Source: Tubulanus polymorphus
Taxonomy: Eukaryota > Nemertea > Palaeonemertea > Tubulaniformes > Tubulanidae
Length of the DNA: 64,000 nucleotides
Direction: 5' to 3'
Assembly: GCF_964204645.1 (NCBI RefSeq)
Contig: NC_134031.1
Span: 4,571,001-4,635,000 of the forward strand
Shown: positions 23,301 through 37,300 of the stretch, one piece after another
How the letters are laid out: each line of letters begins with the position of its first letter
Position numbering within the stretch: the first letter of the stretch is position 1
The notes under the pieces: model-generated
Databases searched by the model: none
What the model was told of the DNA's origin: nothing
The model's input: the letters and a program-made list of their open reading frames with translations, nothing else
Position numbers and translations under genes: made by a program

Positions 23301-26300
23301 ACTGTAATTCCAAAAATTCTTAACCGAATCGCATAGAATTAGCTTAATTTAAACTAGAAGACTTTCTGCTTCCAACGAGCCTTTAACCACCACTCTACGC
23401 CAAATTTCTCATAATGTGATCGGCGTTTATTAACGGGAGATAGCTCAAAATGGAGGTGTACAGATTCTATGGTGGACAGCAAAAATGGCAGGTTTTTCAC
23501 TTCAAACAATGATTTCTATGTGACATCTTTGAGGTAACAAAGGACTCGATCCGTACCAGTGCCTTTGCCGTTCTTTGTAACTAACTATCTTATATCCGTA
23601 TAGAAATAGAAAAAGGGTAGTCGTAAAGGCATTTATTTGACGAAAGAAAGAAACTAAGGAAAGTCTTTGACGAAACCTGATTACAATATTTGGAATTGAT
23701 AAATGCCAGTTTTTACCAGCATTTGATACATACCCGTCTGCCAGCCTCGTTATTATGTAGATTCATCAGCGCTCGACTTGTTTTCGCCATTCGTTTACTT
23801 TTTTCTCGAGAGTCGACGAAAGCCTTGCAGAACGCTGCCCCGTACGCCACGTTATCCGAGCAGCCGGCCCATTCAAAACCTAGATGACTCTTCCCTCGGA
23901 TACTGCGATCGCATCCGCATTTTTGTAACTGCCCACTGCTGCAGGCCCGCGTGACCGCGTGCGCCACCGCTGCAGACGATATCGAATGCACGAACGCCGC
24001 TTCTCTTGTTCCTGCGAGAAAAAAAAACGAAAAAAATAAACCTTCTTGAAAAATAAACGTTCAAACCATGGGTTTGATTATGACATTTAAATATTCAAAC
24101 GTCTTATTGAAAAACGCATAGCTGTATAAAACTAAATGAATATTTGTTGTCCAGAAAATTACAGCTAAAGTGCTTTTTGCGGTGATCCAGGGCTGATTTT
24201 TGTAATTCTGAATTCTAGAAGGATTATTCAGGTGAAGTAGACTACGAGGAAAGAAGGTGAAAAGAAAAAAAAGAAAAGACTAAAAGAAAAGTTTCTAGAT
24301 GAGTGATTGGTGAGCTCTCTATCATATACTGCTATAGGATACCAGACGAAACTAATATATACGTTTCATTCAGACATGCGAAAATCCAAGAAAATCATTT
24401 GATATTTCCTTCATCAATGTATGGTTTTCGAAGTAGAATTTTCCACCAGAGGGCTAGAAAATTACGAGTACATAGACATTTTGAGGAATTTCAACGGTAT
24501 GCTTTTGAGATTCCGATTTTCTTTGATGTAACAAAGTTGAAGATGTAGTTTTCACTTTTTTGATTCAACAAACGCGACGCAAGCCCTCGTCGGCGTTCAT
24601 AAAAACAAAACGCTATCGGCGGCTGCGCGAACCGTCGATATGATTGATTGCGGTTCGAACTATTTATTAACGATTCATCCCAAATCTTCAAACAACTAAC
24701 ATGCTAAATACAACATCTACTAACATCCAAACACGATTGACACTACATATTCGAACCGAAGAATCTAAGGCGGGCCTTCCTTTATACACGGGATTCAACT
24801 GTGGCATTCGAGTCTTAAAATCAGGAAACAGTATTAGAGACACATTATCATGCTATATATACAGTAATTTTTGTTTTCTAAGAAATCCCCAGCCCCCGCC
24901 ATCGTCAAATATTCCACCTACACCGTGCATTCAGTTTCGAGAACTTATTTTACTCATTTGTGAGAATGTCAATGCCGGTGATAAATCGATGGTGTTGATG
25001 AAGATGGGGGCGGGAAAATTGCGAGATAGATCTTTCTAATGGTGTATATACTGCTCGAGATGGTTTGACTCATATTCACCTGGTTTTGTATGGTGTTGCG
25101 GGAAACCTGTAAAAAAGTTATAGTTTTTAACGGAAAATAATTTATCGACACCAAACGAATTCATGCGGAGTATTACGACCAAAACTATTCGCTCTGTTCC
25201 TTTAAAACATGGTTTATTTTTCAGGATCGCCTGTAAAACAAATTACGGTTAATGTTTTTCACCATATATCAACCGGACGCGTTTGATTTATGCGTGTGTC
25301 ATTTGGCGATGCACACCAACCAAACGAAGACTTCAACTGAGTCACCACCGCGGAAGGCTCGGTTTTAGAGCGACGCAGGCGTGCACGGATAGTTTATGGG
25401 TTTTCTAGAATCATCGCGGTCAAATATTGGTCAACGGAAGCGAACTTTAGAGACTTTTTAGTTCTAACTTGGCAGTTTAAAGACGTTTATTGATGTGTTT
25501 TACCGGCTAAGTATTGTAGTTGCGTTGATGTCAGAAAACAAAAACCGCATACAATTTCAACTCCGTATGTCGCGGAATCGTCTCATAGACCGCCAGCGTT
25601 TAACCTCGAATTCATATCGAACTGTAGTGTTATATTATTATGCCCATGCCTAGTTTATAGACAGTGGTTTTTAGGACGATCGTTTTCTTAACTTACTTTC
25701 GAAAATTAGACGACATTTGAATGAAGACCTGACAGTATTCCATTGAATGTGTTAAAAATGCCCGCGTTTACAGGCTCAAAAGACTAGTACCGAATTTCGT
25801 CAAGTTTTTTCGACAACAGAAACACTGAGATGCTGTAGAGTTAGGTTCCATTCAGGTTTAAATAGTAGATTCGTTACGACGTGTAGGTTAAAATGTCGGA
25901 CATATCAAAGGAATTGACTACGATTAAATTCTGGTATATAGGCGTCGTTTAAATAGCCCCCAATTGATCAAATTCGTTTCCATTGAAAATTAAATTCTCG
26001 GACACAATCTCGTGCTTTGTGTAACATTTTATGACCTTTGAATAATCAATGCGCATTACTGTCCGCGCGGTTAAAAGAGTGTCCTTCTGGTTTCAAACTT
26101 CAGAATGAAATGGCATTAAATCTTTTCTGATTCCACATTCTGCTGGTGGTGAAGTGACTCGTGTAGCCGCGACCTGGCCATTTCCCAGTATTCCCAGATA
26201 TTGCTTGCAGAATAACAACACCATCCAAAGCCCGGCGTCTTGTACATCAAAACATAGCACTTCCACTTAACGTCGAAACTACGTCGTCGTAAATTCGGTA

Positions 26301-27030
26301 TTTAACAACGGTTTTGCACGTTTTCGCGTGTTTTAAAGCCTTGATTTGGGAGGTATTTTACGGCCGGTTAACATCCTGTAGTCGCATGTACATAAAATAG
26401 CACTTCTTCTTAACTCTTGTTTATCGCCAACCGATTTCATCTTTTATTGACTAAGGAGAGTTTATCACCCTCACCCGTGCTCCCCAGCACTCAACACTCG
26501 CTAATTTACCTTTCAATGTATTTACAAAAAAATATATTTCATCGTAGACGAACCCTTATCCTGAGTACAAAGTCTCTAACTTGATTCTAACGATCAGTAA
26601 CTATTTGTAACTTACGCTTAATAAGATGAAAATAGATATAGCTGAATAATATATTCATTTTGTAAAATATAATTTCTTCTCTAATCTTGACAATTGATCT
26701 ATATACAATATTCACCGAGTAAAAATATGTAACCTGAATATACTGTGCAGTTGTTTGAATTAACTGACAGATATTTGACATTAATGTGATTTGTTATGAT
26801 ATAATATAGTAGGGAGGTCCTTTCGATAAATGGATATCCGGGGATTTTCTAGTATATTGTACGATGATATTTGCTGTTAAACAAACTTTCAGTATTTGAC
26901 GACTGTTGAACTTTGATAAACCTTAGTTTTATTTACGCTGAATAATTCGTGATTGATAATCATTCGCGGAACCCGTTAAACGATTTTTCCGTCTGCAGGA
27001 GATAGATTCGGTTATTCTTATTTCCACTTC

Positions 27031-27119
<89 letters not shown>

Positions 27120-30100
27120 GCGAGTATGGGACAAGAAATTACGAGAAGAGAAGTTTCTTACCGGCTTTCAAGACGTTACCATATATATTTTTGGCATTGA
27201 CTGTGCTGCAGTTCCAGCGACGCAATCTGAACTGATATTGACACTCCTCGATCGCCAGATGGGCGCCCTTTTTGACGCTTTCCATCACTTCGATATTTTC
27301 GCGGCAAATTCGCCGTTGTCTTTTTACTAATCCTTTTAATTTGTCGCACATACGAACAGTTTTTAAGTTCACTAAATCCGCCGCCTGGGTCCCGAGCGCC
27401 CTAGAAAAAGATTAAAATATATTGAAAATAAATGAATCAATGAAATATGTAGGCGTTAACATTGATAAGCTTTTATTCTATTGATTATAATGACATTACT
27501 GAATATAGTCAATACGGGCGTTAAGTTTTAGATTCAGAATTGGAATTCATAATAATGAGATATGACCTCAGTCAGACTGGAAAGAATTTGGCTATACGAG
27601 TTGATATAATCGCGTTTGATAAGAAGCCGATGTGAGAAAGGAGAGGGAGAGAGGAGAAGGGGGATATATATGTAGGGTCACTGTCAGTGATAATGATTAA
27701 TCTCACTGACTGAGATGCACCCATCAGCCTTACCTATGATGAATGGCGTACATACAACTACCGACAACCGGCTACAAAACTAAACCTGAAGACTTTTTCC
27801 TGTTCGCTTACAAGTGGTTTAGAGAACCTTATACAAGGGTGCATACTTATTCTGTGTTGCAACCCGCCGAACATAAGTGAAACATCCCGATTAATCGAAA
27901 AATAAAACCAATTTCTAAATCTGATGATCATATCTTTTTTTTTCAATTTCGTTTATTTGACTATAGCGGGAGTCCGACCTGACTTTCGGTGAAACCCCAG
28001 ACGTAAACAATATGAGGTTCAACCGTTAAGCATATTTGCGATAGTCCCAAACATATTTGGATTGTGAGTTTATAGCGATTCATATGAACCTAGATATCAG
28101 GACTAAATGTTACATTTCTGGACATTCTCCCAATGGGAAAACATTGCATATTTCAAGTTGTGTATTTTTGGAGCATATATTCGATGTTTCCTTTAAAAAT
28201 CAATTTGACACGTTCGGATGCCAAGCGCGCTCATAAAAGAAAACTCGACAATTCCAAGAGCTCGGTGAACTTTGGCACAGTTAAATGTTTCAAATAGTTT
28301 GGTAATTTTTCAAGTTTTATGAGAACGAACACAATCAAACTGACGTATCATTAGTAAACGATTGTCACTTTAATCGCCGTGTTCTTTCGCAAATACCGTA
28401 ATCGCTCTAGAAATATCGACTATATCAATATCTGCGAAGCTGCCATTCGTTGCCTATGGACATTTTTTGGATAGTTTACGGTGGTTTTGGACAAGTCTAA
28501 GGAACGGCTTCTCACGAATTAATCAGTGCTTTTGTCTTGTGACAACGACGTGACTGATTGACAAAATATTCAGTCAACATTATATCGTCTGCTCTCTGCA
28601 GAGATAAACCATGAATATTACAACTGCGCCTATGCATGTATTAGTATGATATATACCTTATATTTATCTTTAAATCGGGCAAGAATTTATTGTCTATGCG
28701 GGATTTTGGGACAGTGGCAATTTATGCACAAACATCGCTAAATCAAATTCCGCTCAGAATATATGATTTAGATACTTGTGCCAATTCCGATTTCATTTGA
28801 ATATTTTTGACAGCATAAATTCCACCAAGACCCTTGCCTTTCATTAACTACAGCAAACTTGTGGCACCAGATTTAGATCGATTTAGAAATTTACCAGAAT
28901 TGGTGGTAGTGAAAAATGTTAATTTTGATATTAAAGTCGGAAATTCTTCGTCGAGACAGTGATTTATAACGAAAGGTATAAAACATTGACGAGCTCGGGA
29001 GTTCAGAGATTAACAAAACGGCCGTATTTTATGGGTTTTCTGTGCAGTGAAGTGTCATCTAACTACGCACCGGCCTGTTTTCACCGGGCACAATGCGCTG
29101 GGCAGTTTTTATGACTGGGAGACATAATAGCTATCTCCCTAACGGGCCCTGTTGATATAAACCGCTCTAAAAGCTAAATTGATACAATAAAATTCGTATA
29201 AGATTTCTGACCCCAACGACCGTGCGATATTGTTTAGTGACCAATAAAGTAATTTCTTCTTGTCGCGTAACACTGCTAATTTGCGCTGAGTTTACGATTT
29301 TCCCACACTTTTCGCCCACGTAATTACGTATGTATCTTTATTCTTCTTTCTCAAAGTGTACACTACACTTGTTTGACAGATAATCGAAACTACATATTCT
29401 TACAAAATAATCTAATATAAGATTACATATTGAAAGAATAGAAATATCGAGTTGATGGGGTAGGCCTAGCTATACTTTTACAAGTGATTCATTTTATAGA
29501 AGAAATCCTGCAACGTAATCGTGCAATTTTTCTCGATTCAAATGAAATATCTAACCTAATTGCCTTGTATTCAATAACTAAGAGAATGAAATTGAAAATT
29601 AGAAATCATATTCGTATATGATTTTTTATTTTCATTCTATTAATTTTCATTCATTTTAAGTAAGATTGGATTTGAATTGAATGTACGGCCTATCGAGTTG
29701 GCAACTCTTGGTTTTTCAACAAAACATTCGAACTAGCTTGCCGGTAAAATTCAGAATGCACATAAATCTCCCCCCAAAACACGTATTTCATGGATATATC
29801 GAGTTTTAATTTCATAGGCGTGAAATCGGCTCAATAAAAACCCGAGCAATAAAAAATATATGCTACACATGATTATTGTTTGATTTATCGGCAAAGTATA
29901 ATAACTCCTAATCGTTCTATTAATATATCATCAACCACTCGTAAAGGTACAAAATTTTGCACACGAATAAACTAGATTTGAATGTGAAAATACATTGTTT
30001 TTATGAGATGAGGCTGGAAATGGACACTATAAATAATATTCTCGCGGCGGATATATCGAATGAGGTTTTGACGGGAGATCTGTGCATCGGTACAATACGT

Positions 30101-31405
30101 GCGGGGGACATGAAGATGTAGATGTGTGGGGGTCGAAATATAGGGAAACACGGTTGCCCGTATCTTTCGTGTCTATAGCGAATCCGATGTTGTTTTGATA
30201 AAAAAAAGTAGCGATGCACACGGATGTTGTCTTTACGCTCAAACTTGTTGATACTAAACCGACTTAATTATTAAACCATACAAAATCGCTGAAATTGATG
30301 AAATAGCGATGCAACTCACACCATTAGAATCAAAACAATAATTCAACCATCTCGATGATAATCTTATGTAATTATACGCGTCTATGAAAACGTAATACGA
30401 GTTTTTAAATTTTTCGCAAATGAAGCCTAACAAAATACCGGAGCGTTTTTCGTACGCGAGACTTCAAATCTGAATTTACATATATATATATAAAATTTTT
30501 CTGATCTTCATAACCGAATTGTGTCAATGTCGGATAATATTGTTTTAAGATAATTATGTTGATATCAAGGAAACGTATTTACGTGCATCTCGTGCTCGCT
30601 GGAATCATTCTGTTTCCCATACACAAATTTGATTTATATGAATAGAAAAAAAGTTGTATTGTTCGAAACTTTGGTCAAGGATAGATAAATAGGTTCTGCG
30701 CGTTTGTTATTCTGTGCTCAATTCTGGTGCCTTGCTGGCACCAAGCGTCAATAAGTTCTACCCGTAACAACCTATTCTATGTAGAAATATTTCTGAATCT
30801 TTACTCATTAGAAATCTAAATTTTATAAATAAGATGGTATTAAATGTAAAATCAATTAAACTGAACTTGAAAAGTGTACAGGTTATTTCATAAATGTAGA
30901 TAATATTATACTCAAGTGACATTTCGGAGAGTCACTCAGTCTGCAAACTATTACTCAACTACTAATCGTATCCACTAATTAACCCGTTAGTAGAGCACTA
31001 ATTATCTTTTAATTCATAATTTCGCTGATTTATTCAGCACCTAGTTCTGCCTAGGTTAATGTGTTCTACGGTAAAATTCAATTTCGAATAATTCAAGGAA
31101 AATCTTCTTGTTTTTATAAGGTTGACTATTTGGTATATCAACCCTTCTAAACGTTACTCGCTAATAAGAAAATATTCGAATTTAACTATGAAATGAGAAA
31201 TGAGAAACTATTGATTATTAATTTGGAAGAGATCAATGAGTAAGTTGCTAGCATTCAGAAGATTATTTGAAGAAAAGTTTAAAGAAGTTTATCTATATCG
31301 ATTATCGAATCATACTTACAGCCATCTGACCCCTTCCGTTATATGTGTCCGCTCGACGAGTAAAGTTACAAAAAATACTGAACATATAAACTGCATTGGT
31401 GGCAT
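20335..31405 (-). CDS. Wnt4: Wnt4 secreted ligand (complete, four exons)
   Basis: Coding exons 31320-31405, 27162-27400, 23734-24011 and 20335-20802 join in phase to 1071 bases (356 aa, against 351 for human WNT4). Exon 1 gives the start and a hydrophobic signal peptide and ends RWL. Exon 2 has [16 protein letters not shown], with an N-glycosylation site. Exon 3 has [20 protein letters not shown] and CGCD, ending LHNNEAGR. Exon 4 has [14 protein letters not shown], whose first serine (about residue 217) is the expected palmitoleoylation site, then [28 protein letters not shown] and the C-terminal cysteine cluster. These block motifs single out Wnt4 among Wnts. Wnt4 is lipid-modified, secreted and binds Frizzled receptors. 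A second in-frame ATG lies three codons after the first. The first exon is too short to show as a long open frame. Confidence 0.95.
20803..23733. other. Wnt4 intron 3
   Basis: No gene recognised. It contains an 11-base C run at 21181-21191 and the stretch 21540-21740 that has a diverged copy at 4321-4530. The open frames are short and show no known motif. Confidence 0.5.
24012..27161. other. Wnt4 intron 2, with (TA)n at 27032-27117
   Basis: AT-rich, no recognisable gene. The (TA)n tract lies only about 45 bases from the exon 2 donor. Frames at 24303-24548 and 24701-25039 lack motifs and splice context. Confidence 0.5.
27401..31319. other. Wnt4 intron 1
   Basis: 3.9 kb. A purine-rich AGGAGAGGGAGAGAGGAGAA stretch lies near 27640. 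Otherwise unique AT-rich DNA, with nothing identified. Possible site of enhancers, but no motif supports a specific claim. Confidence 0.4.
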
Positions 31406-31860
31406 CGTAACTGGGTATCCTTCCGAAAATTTCTCCTTGGTTGAAATGAAAAGCTTTCGTCATCAGCTGTCGTTTTTTGATAATCCGAATGTCAACGGCA
31501 TTTCACGGGTTCTTCACGTCTGTCTGCGCCGATCTTTTCGGGTGGAACTTCTGGTTTCGATCGAGAAGAAATGATCATCCGCTCGTTTTCTTGGAATGTG
31601 TAAGAGCCGTCGTCGTCCGCGCCGACCGAGCTAGCGAAGAGTCGAGTTTCTCAAGGAAAGTACGTCCCAATGAGAAAGAGTTTGCGGAGAGAGAGAGAGT
31701 GTGTGGAGTGCTACACGCGCGCTGTCGGTGGTAAAATGAAGAACGTTCCACGACACGGCCGTACTTAAACACGCGTAGGAAGGAAGGAGGTGCCAGACCG
31801 AGATGACCGAAAATCCCCGCGGGAAACTGCTTTACAAACACGTCGATTCAATTCGAGTCC
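31406..31860 (-). promoter_or_regulatory. Wnt4 5' UTR and promoter region
   Basis: Immediately upstream of the Wnt4 start, clearly richer in GC and CpG than its surroundings, with a CTCTCTCTCTC tract (about 31688-31700) on the minus strand. No TATA box seen. The transcription start cannot be fixed. An 88-codon frame on the minus strand has no similarity I recognise and is treated as UTR or promoter. Confidence 0.4.
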
Positions 31861-32505
31861 GTTGTCTCTAAATTGTTGATGACTTAATTACACACGCGTC
31901 CAATAACTAATCAAATGTATGTACACAGGATCGTAAGTCCATATGTCGAAATAAATACCTTTCATTTGAAGTTTTTCCTGCGCACTGGGAAAATTTCAAA
32001 CGCTATTGTTTTAGTGTTTTGGAAACGACTGTTGATATTTGTCGCAAACTTCGCGGCCCTTGTGATCTCAAAATCTAACAGATTTATTTCACCGTTGTGT
32101 TCATAAATAATTCATGGGAACTCGTTTATTTATGTATGCAGCCATGTAGTTGCACGACTGTGAAACCTGCTTACGCAATTTCGATGAGATCTTAGAATTA
32201 ACTAACGATTATCAATACTGATTTATTACGTTTTTTCAAAATGTTTTTGATGTATCTCGATGTAAAAAAAGATGTGCTTTTTCCTACATCGAGATAAATC
32301 CGAAACATAGAAAACGAAATAGTTTTCGTTGTTTAGGATGTATCTCGATGTAACACCCGAAACACAAAAAAACAGAATAAACCAGTGTGGCGGTTAACAT
32401 GAAAAAATTACCAAACAAGGTATACAAGTAGCTATCTTAGATTATTGTGGTAGATTTAACAGATCCGTATCAATTTGACACTACACATGTTAGAAATAGA
32501 GATTT

Positions 32506-32742
32506 CAGGACCGTGCCTAGCAATTGAATATTGAGGGGGCGGGGGAGGGGGAGAAAAAGAGATCCGCAAAAAGGGCAGATATCTACGAAAAAAGTCAAAA
32601 CCGATATAACGATTCGTTTATCACTAGAAGTGAAGGGCTCTCTGCGTTAAATTTCTATTGGATATAGCTATAATATTTACAAATAGGGCACCTTTCCAAA
32701 ATCTGTGGGCAGCTGCGCCTGACACTGCTATGTACGGTCCTG
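32506..32742. mobile_element. hAT-like MITE, 237 bp
   Basis: Ends are imperfect inverted repeats, CAGGACCGTGCCTAGC and CAGGACCGTACATAGC read inward, enclosing a G-rich stretch. The same kind of ends (CAGGGCCGTAC) bound 50633-50850. No matching 8-base target duplication remains, so the class is tentative. Confidence 0.45.
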
Positions 32743-34316
32743 GATCTTCAATTCACAATAATGTGTCATATATGAAAAAAGAAATTATTGAGGAAATACA
32801 GAATATACGATTTGTTGACAGTCGTTTCTTCGCTTTTGTATTTGATGCTTTTGGCAATTTTTAAACGACGCCTGCAGCATTTTAAATCTTTATAACCTTT
32901 TCTCGACGCGTCACCGCTAAATATCCAAATACAGTTTAATGATTCTATTCATCCCAGGGGCAATCGACACTTCTGTTTGTTTTGGGCGGTTTATTACCCC
33001 GGAAATCTGCGTAATTTAATCGATTTCGTTATTGCGCGTCGTTTCACTTGGCGTGAAATGGTCGTCTATCTAACACATTCAAGTGAAAAACTATACGGAC
33101 AATTTTCGACAATTTTCGACACCGATGTCTAAAAGTTCAGGTGCACTAATGATTTAATTGGGTTAATTAATCAACGAACGCCGGAGTTCTAGAGATTTGT
33201 CTGCTCAGATCAAACAAAGTGTCAACGCGGTCACGTAACGGAGACTAGAATAGCGTGGATTAATTTTTCAATTCATCCCCTGAGTGAAATAGTCTACTAC
33301 ATCCTACGCTGGCTGTTTGACACACTAATCAAATGTGTTTATTTTCTTTTTTAATTCCCGGTCCATTGCGAAGGTCGTAATTGCTAGATTGCAATGAATA
33401 TAAGTAATTGAATAAGAGAAATCCCGCAATAATTCAGCGTAAGATGAACAAATTTTGAATAGAAGTGTACATCTATATACGTATTTGAGCAACGTTTCGG
33501 CTAAAGACTATAGCCACGAAGTCTCTCATATATTCCATCTTTACACGGATATTGTGTATCAATTCGACTGAAAGTTTCGTTTACAACGGGCCGTTTAATT
33601 CTAACGGGCCGTTTAATTCGAGGCTGCCATTGATACACCCTACAACATTCGGTAATCCCCCAATATCGTAGAACGCTAATTTCATCCCATGATAAAGTTA
33701 ACACAAGTTTGAAAAACGCACAATCCCAGTGATGAAAATATCTATCACTGGTATAGCGATTTATTACTTGGATAGGGCTCATCTTATCGCCGCTTTGAAA
33801 AACGCAGCATTGTTTTATATGTGAATGCTTGAATAATGTCTGTCTAGCCTAATATTTCCAAAAATTCATGTTTAATTTTTCAACAAATGAAAATAAAAAC
33901 CTTGCCAAATGCTTTTGCGCATCTAAAGGCTAAAAATGATAACTTGGTATTTACATGGTATTTCATCATCTATATTGTGAATATACATTTTTAGGAATTT
34001 TTCGATTAGTTGCCTTTCGGTATGATGTAACGATGGCATCTATACATAGGCTGAAACATCATACTGTCTATTTCCTATTCTGATTTATTTTTTTATGATT
34101 TCAATTATTTTTATTTCCAATTCTTTCATTGCATTGAGTGATTTAATGGGTGATTTAAGGTTCAAGTGTTTTCAATCTAGCATAATCTCTGATTTTTTGG
34201 AATACGAAATGAAATACAACAAAAAATTAGTACTAGTCATTAAATGATATTCTCATTATTCTGGCTTTATTTGACGCGATATTTTCTACAGTGAAACGAC
34301 AGAAATCAGAAATCTG
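32743..34316. other. Intergenic DNA between Wnt4 and the VWD gene
   Basis: No gene recognised. A tandem copy of AACGGGCCGTTTAATTC occurs at 33576-33618. The stretch 33515-33565 (GTCTCTCATATATTCC, ACACGGATATTGTGTATC) resembles 48010-48055 and is probably a dispersed repeat. Confidence 0.4.
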
Positions 34317-34322
34317 TTTATT
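34317..34322 (-). terminator. Poly(A) signal of the VWD gene
   Basis: AATAAA on the minus strand, about 65 bases after the stop codon at 34387. It supports the TIL exon as the terminal exon, even though a donor-like GTACGT lies inside that exon. Confidence 0.55.
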
Positions 34323-34386
34323 GAAGCTATCACTAGAGTTGTCTACCCACTCTTCGGACCTGAAATATAGAATTTATGTGGCTGAA

Positions 34387-37300
34387 TTACGACAATATTT
34401 GGTTAAAATTCCACAGCCGCTGTTTGTTATACGTACATTGGCTAACTGGTATACACGCATGGTTATGATAAACGAATCCACTTTTGCATTCACAGCCCTG
34501 CGTATGGACCATGTCACAGTTTGCCGCGATGGCGTGCGGGTCGGCGCAAGTTGCTACGCAGCCCGATTCCTCAACCCGATACACCGAGTTCGCTGGACAC
34601 GTTTCCTCTGCAAGAAGAGAACCGCAAGAAAAATGAACGAGACAGATTTCAGTCTTTCGTGATTCGGCTTATGAAATGTAGTTAATAGGTAGCAAAAAGA
34701 TAGCTAGAACTACGAAATCGTAGGCCTGGGGCATTCAAGAAAAAAGCAAATTTTTGAATAAAAATCCAGGAATTGAAAAAAAATCAAAATTCTAAATTAA
34801 AAAATCCTGTCTTTCAATATTTTGGTCGTACGTGACACTGGTACACCGGTACACAAAATGGCAGCTTTTTTAACCGCAGAAATTAGGGTTTATGGTGAAG
34901 AGGGTTGGGCCTATAGTGGAATAAGAGTTAAGGCAAGGGTATGGTTTATGTTAAGGGCAATGAGATAGCAAGATCACGTTTAATTGAAACTGATAAAACA
35001 AACTTACTGCAAAGTTGCTGGTTACGCCAGTTCGTGGTCAGCGAAACGCCGCGACCTTCACAATCTTCAACAAACGTCTTGATAGCTTCACACGCGACCC
35101 TCATCATACTTTGCATTCCTTTTGCCTGGACCGCACAAGCATCGAAATAACAGTCCTTTTCGTAGATAGTCGCGTCCAGTTTCTTCGAACTGGCGCAGGC
35201 TGCCAGATGTCCGCGTGTATTGCTGATAATTCCACACAATGAGGAGCCTTTGATCAATTTTGCGAATCCCTTATTCTTGCATTCTGTGTTTACCTTTGTT
35301 TTAACGACGGCACAGCTGGAGAAACGAGACAAATATTTTCATAAATTTGAACTCAAAATATTAAAGAAAGAGAGAGGCAGATAGGCAAAGAGGCAGAGGG
35401 GAGAGAGGTAGATATGAAGAGAGGGAGAGAGGGAGGGAGAGAGGCAGAGGGAGAGAGAGGTAGATATGGAGAGAGGGCGGCAGTTCATATATGTAAAGGA
35501 GATTTCCATAAATAATGCCATAGATTTTGTCTCCAATATAGATGTTCAATTATATTGTCATAAATCAAATTTTCATTTCTCAGTGTTTAAAAGTCGAACA
35601 CAGCTTCAGTAAAACGAACTTGTGGGGATTTTGAGCTTTACGATATTGTTAAAACGCTTTTTAAATGATAAATCGTTATCATTGCATACTTTTGCTTAGC
35701 AGTTGCAGTGTCATCGTGCACTTTGAAACTATCTCCGACCTTAATATCCGCATCCGGTTGACCTTTGACGTTCGTGTGGAGGTCAGCCAATAACCAATCG
35801 TCGTTTTTGTTAGCGTTACAGTTGCCGCACAATCCGGACATGTGACCGCTGTAACGGCCTTTATCAACGCGTATCTTTGCCTGATGGAAATATTTCGAAA
35901 TATCAAAGTAAGCCAACGGCATCATTCATCATGGAAAATGCATTTTTAACGTAGGGAAAAGTTTACGATACACAGTTATGAGAACGTGGACATACCTGGA
36001 ACATTCCATCCCATTTCACGTACAATTTACACTTTCCCATAGCGTCAAATACTATATCGTCACCGGTAGGTTTGATCACGAAATTACCGGCTGGGTCGCT
36101 GTATGTTTTGGACACGCCGTGCGATTTGCCGTTGATTTCGAATTTTTGGTCTTGGAGGAAGCGGATTTTCTGGTTAAACATCTGAATGTCGAGCATGCGA
36201 AGGAATGACACCTCTACACCGTCTCCTACGAGATCAGGGCGATGTTCGTTTTTACCCTCGATGTTGAAAGCGCAGTGATCGTTTTTGAGCAGTGATTTGC
36301 TCAGGGTGTACTTGCAGATTCCTTGGAAGTCGATTTCAACTTCATCATACGTAATGTAATGCGGATCGCCTTCTATATCGCAGACGCAAGCTAAATGAAA
36401 TATTTTCATAAAGAAAAACATCGACGAATAAGTGGTCATACTCATGGGCACACCCCCTCTATTTTCAGAACATTTTCTTCAAATCATGGAGAAAATCTTA
36501 ACAAGTTTGCTTGCGCCCCCGTTTTTATGCCTGGCGCCCCCAAGGCGAAAGATCCTGTATCCGCCATTGATAGAGATGAACATTATTAGTGATTTGAATA
36601 GACTTTCGAACAGAATGAATTTCAAACTTACATCCCTGGTCGGAGAAAGCAACAGGAGGGAGGGCCATGGGTGTGTTGTGAGTCTGCTTGTCTCCATTAA
36701 CCACCTGTGCGGATGTTTTCGCTGGTGGGTTGTTACCAGGGTTGATGACAATCGCCAGTGAAATTCCTGAGAAAAAAAAACAACAAACAACATTGCCACA
36801 CAATGATGATGTAACGATTCTCGGATTTTGAAATTTTCAATTCATGTACGCACCAATAGCCGCGCACTCCGCTATATTGACCGTTAAATGGAAATTCGAT
36901 TCGCTACAAAATTGAACTGCATCTGCGACCTTAGAGCACGCGTCTCTCTTCATACTTTGGACTTGTGCCTCCGCCAAACAGCCGTCGAAAATACAATCTT
37001 TTTTGAAATCTTCGAGCTCGCCTTTTTTCGTTTGGTAACACTGTCCGAATTGCCTCGTTATAGCTCCGCAGATTTTATCCAAAGTTGACAGCGTCGCTTG
37101 CGATTTGCAAAACGGTTTGGCAGGTTCGGTTGGAACGGGAGCCGGGTGTCCGACTTTGCATCTGTGAAAATACGTTCAAATGATTCCAAACAGAAATATA
37201 GTCTTAGTATGCATCAAATACGATTTGATTCATCGTATTGGGTACAATACGATTTTCATAATTCTGCCCGACCCCGCTTCAGGTTGATAGCTGAGCAGTA

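Noticed and set aside
31575..31841. 88-codon minus-strand frame upstream of Wnt4
   Set aside because: GC-rich 5' region of Wnt4; no known motif, and the true signal-peptide exon with correct phase is at 31320-31405.
34387..34584. GTACGT inside the TIL exon as a real donor
   Set aside because: A stop codon followed 65 bases later by AATAAA, and a total coding length divisible by three, favour reading through; kept as an alternative.
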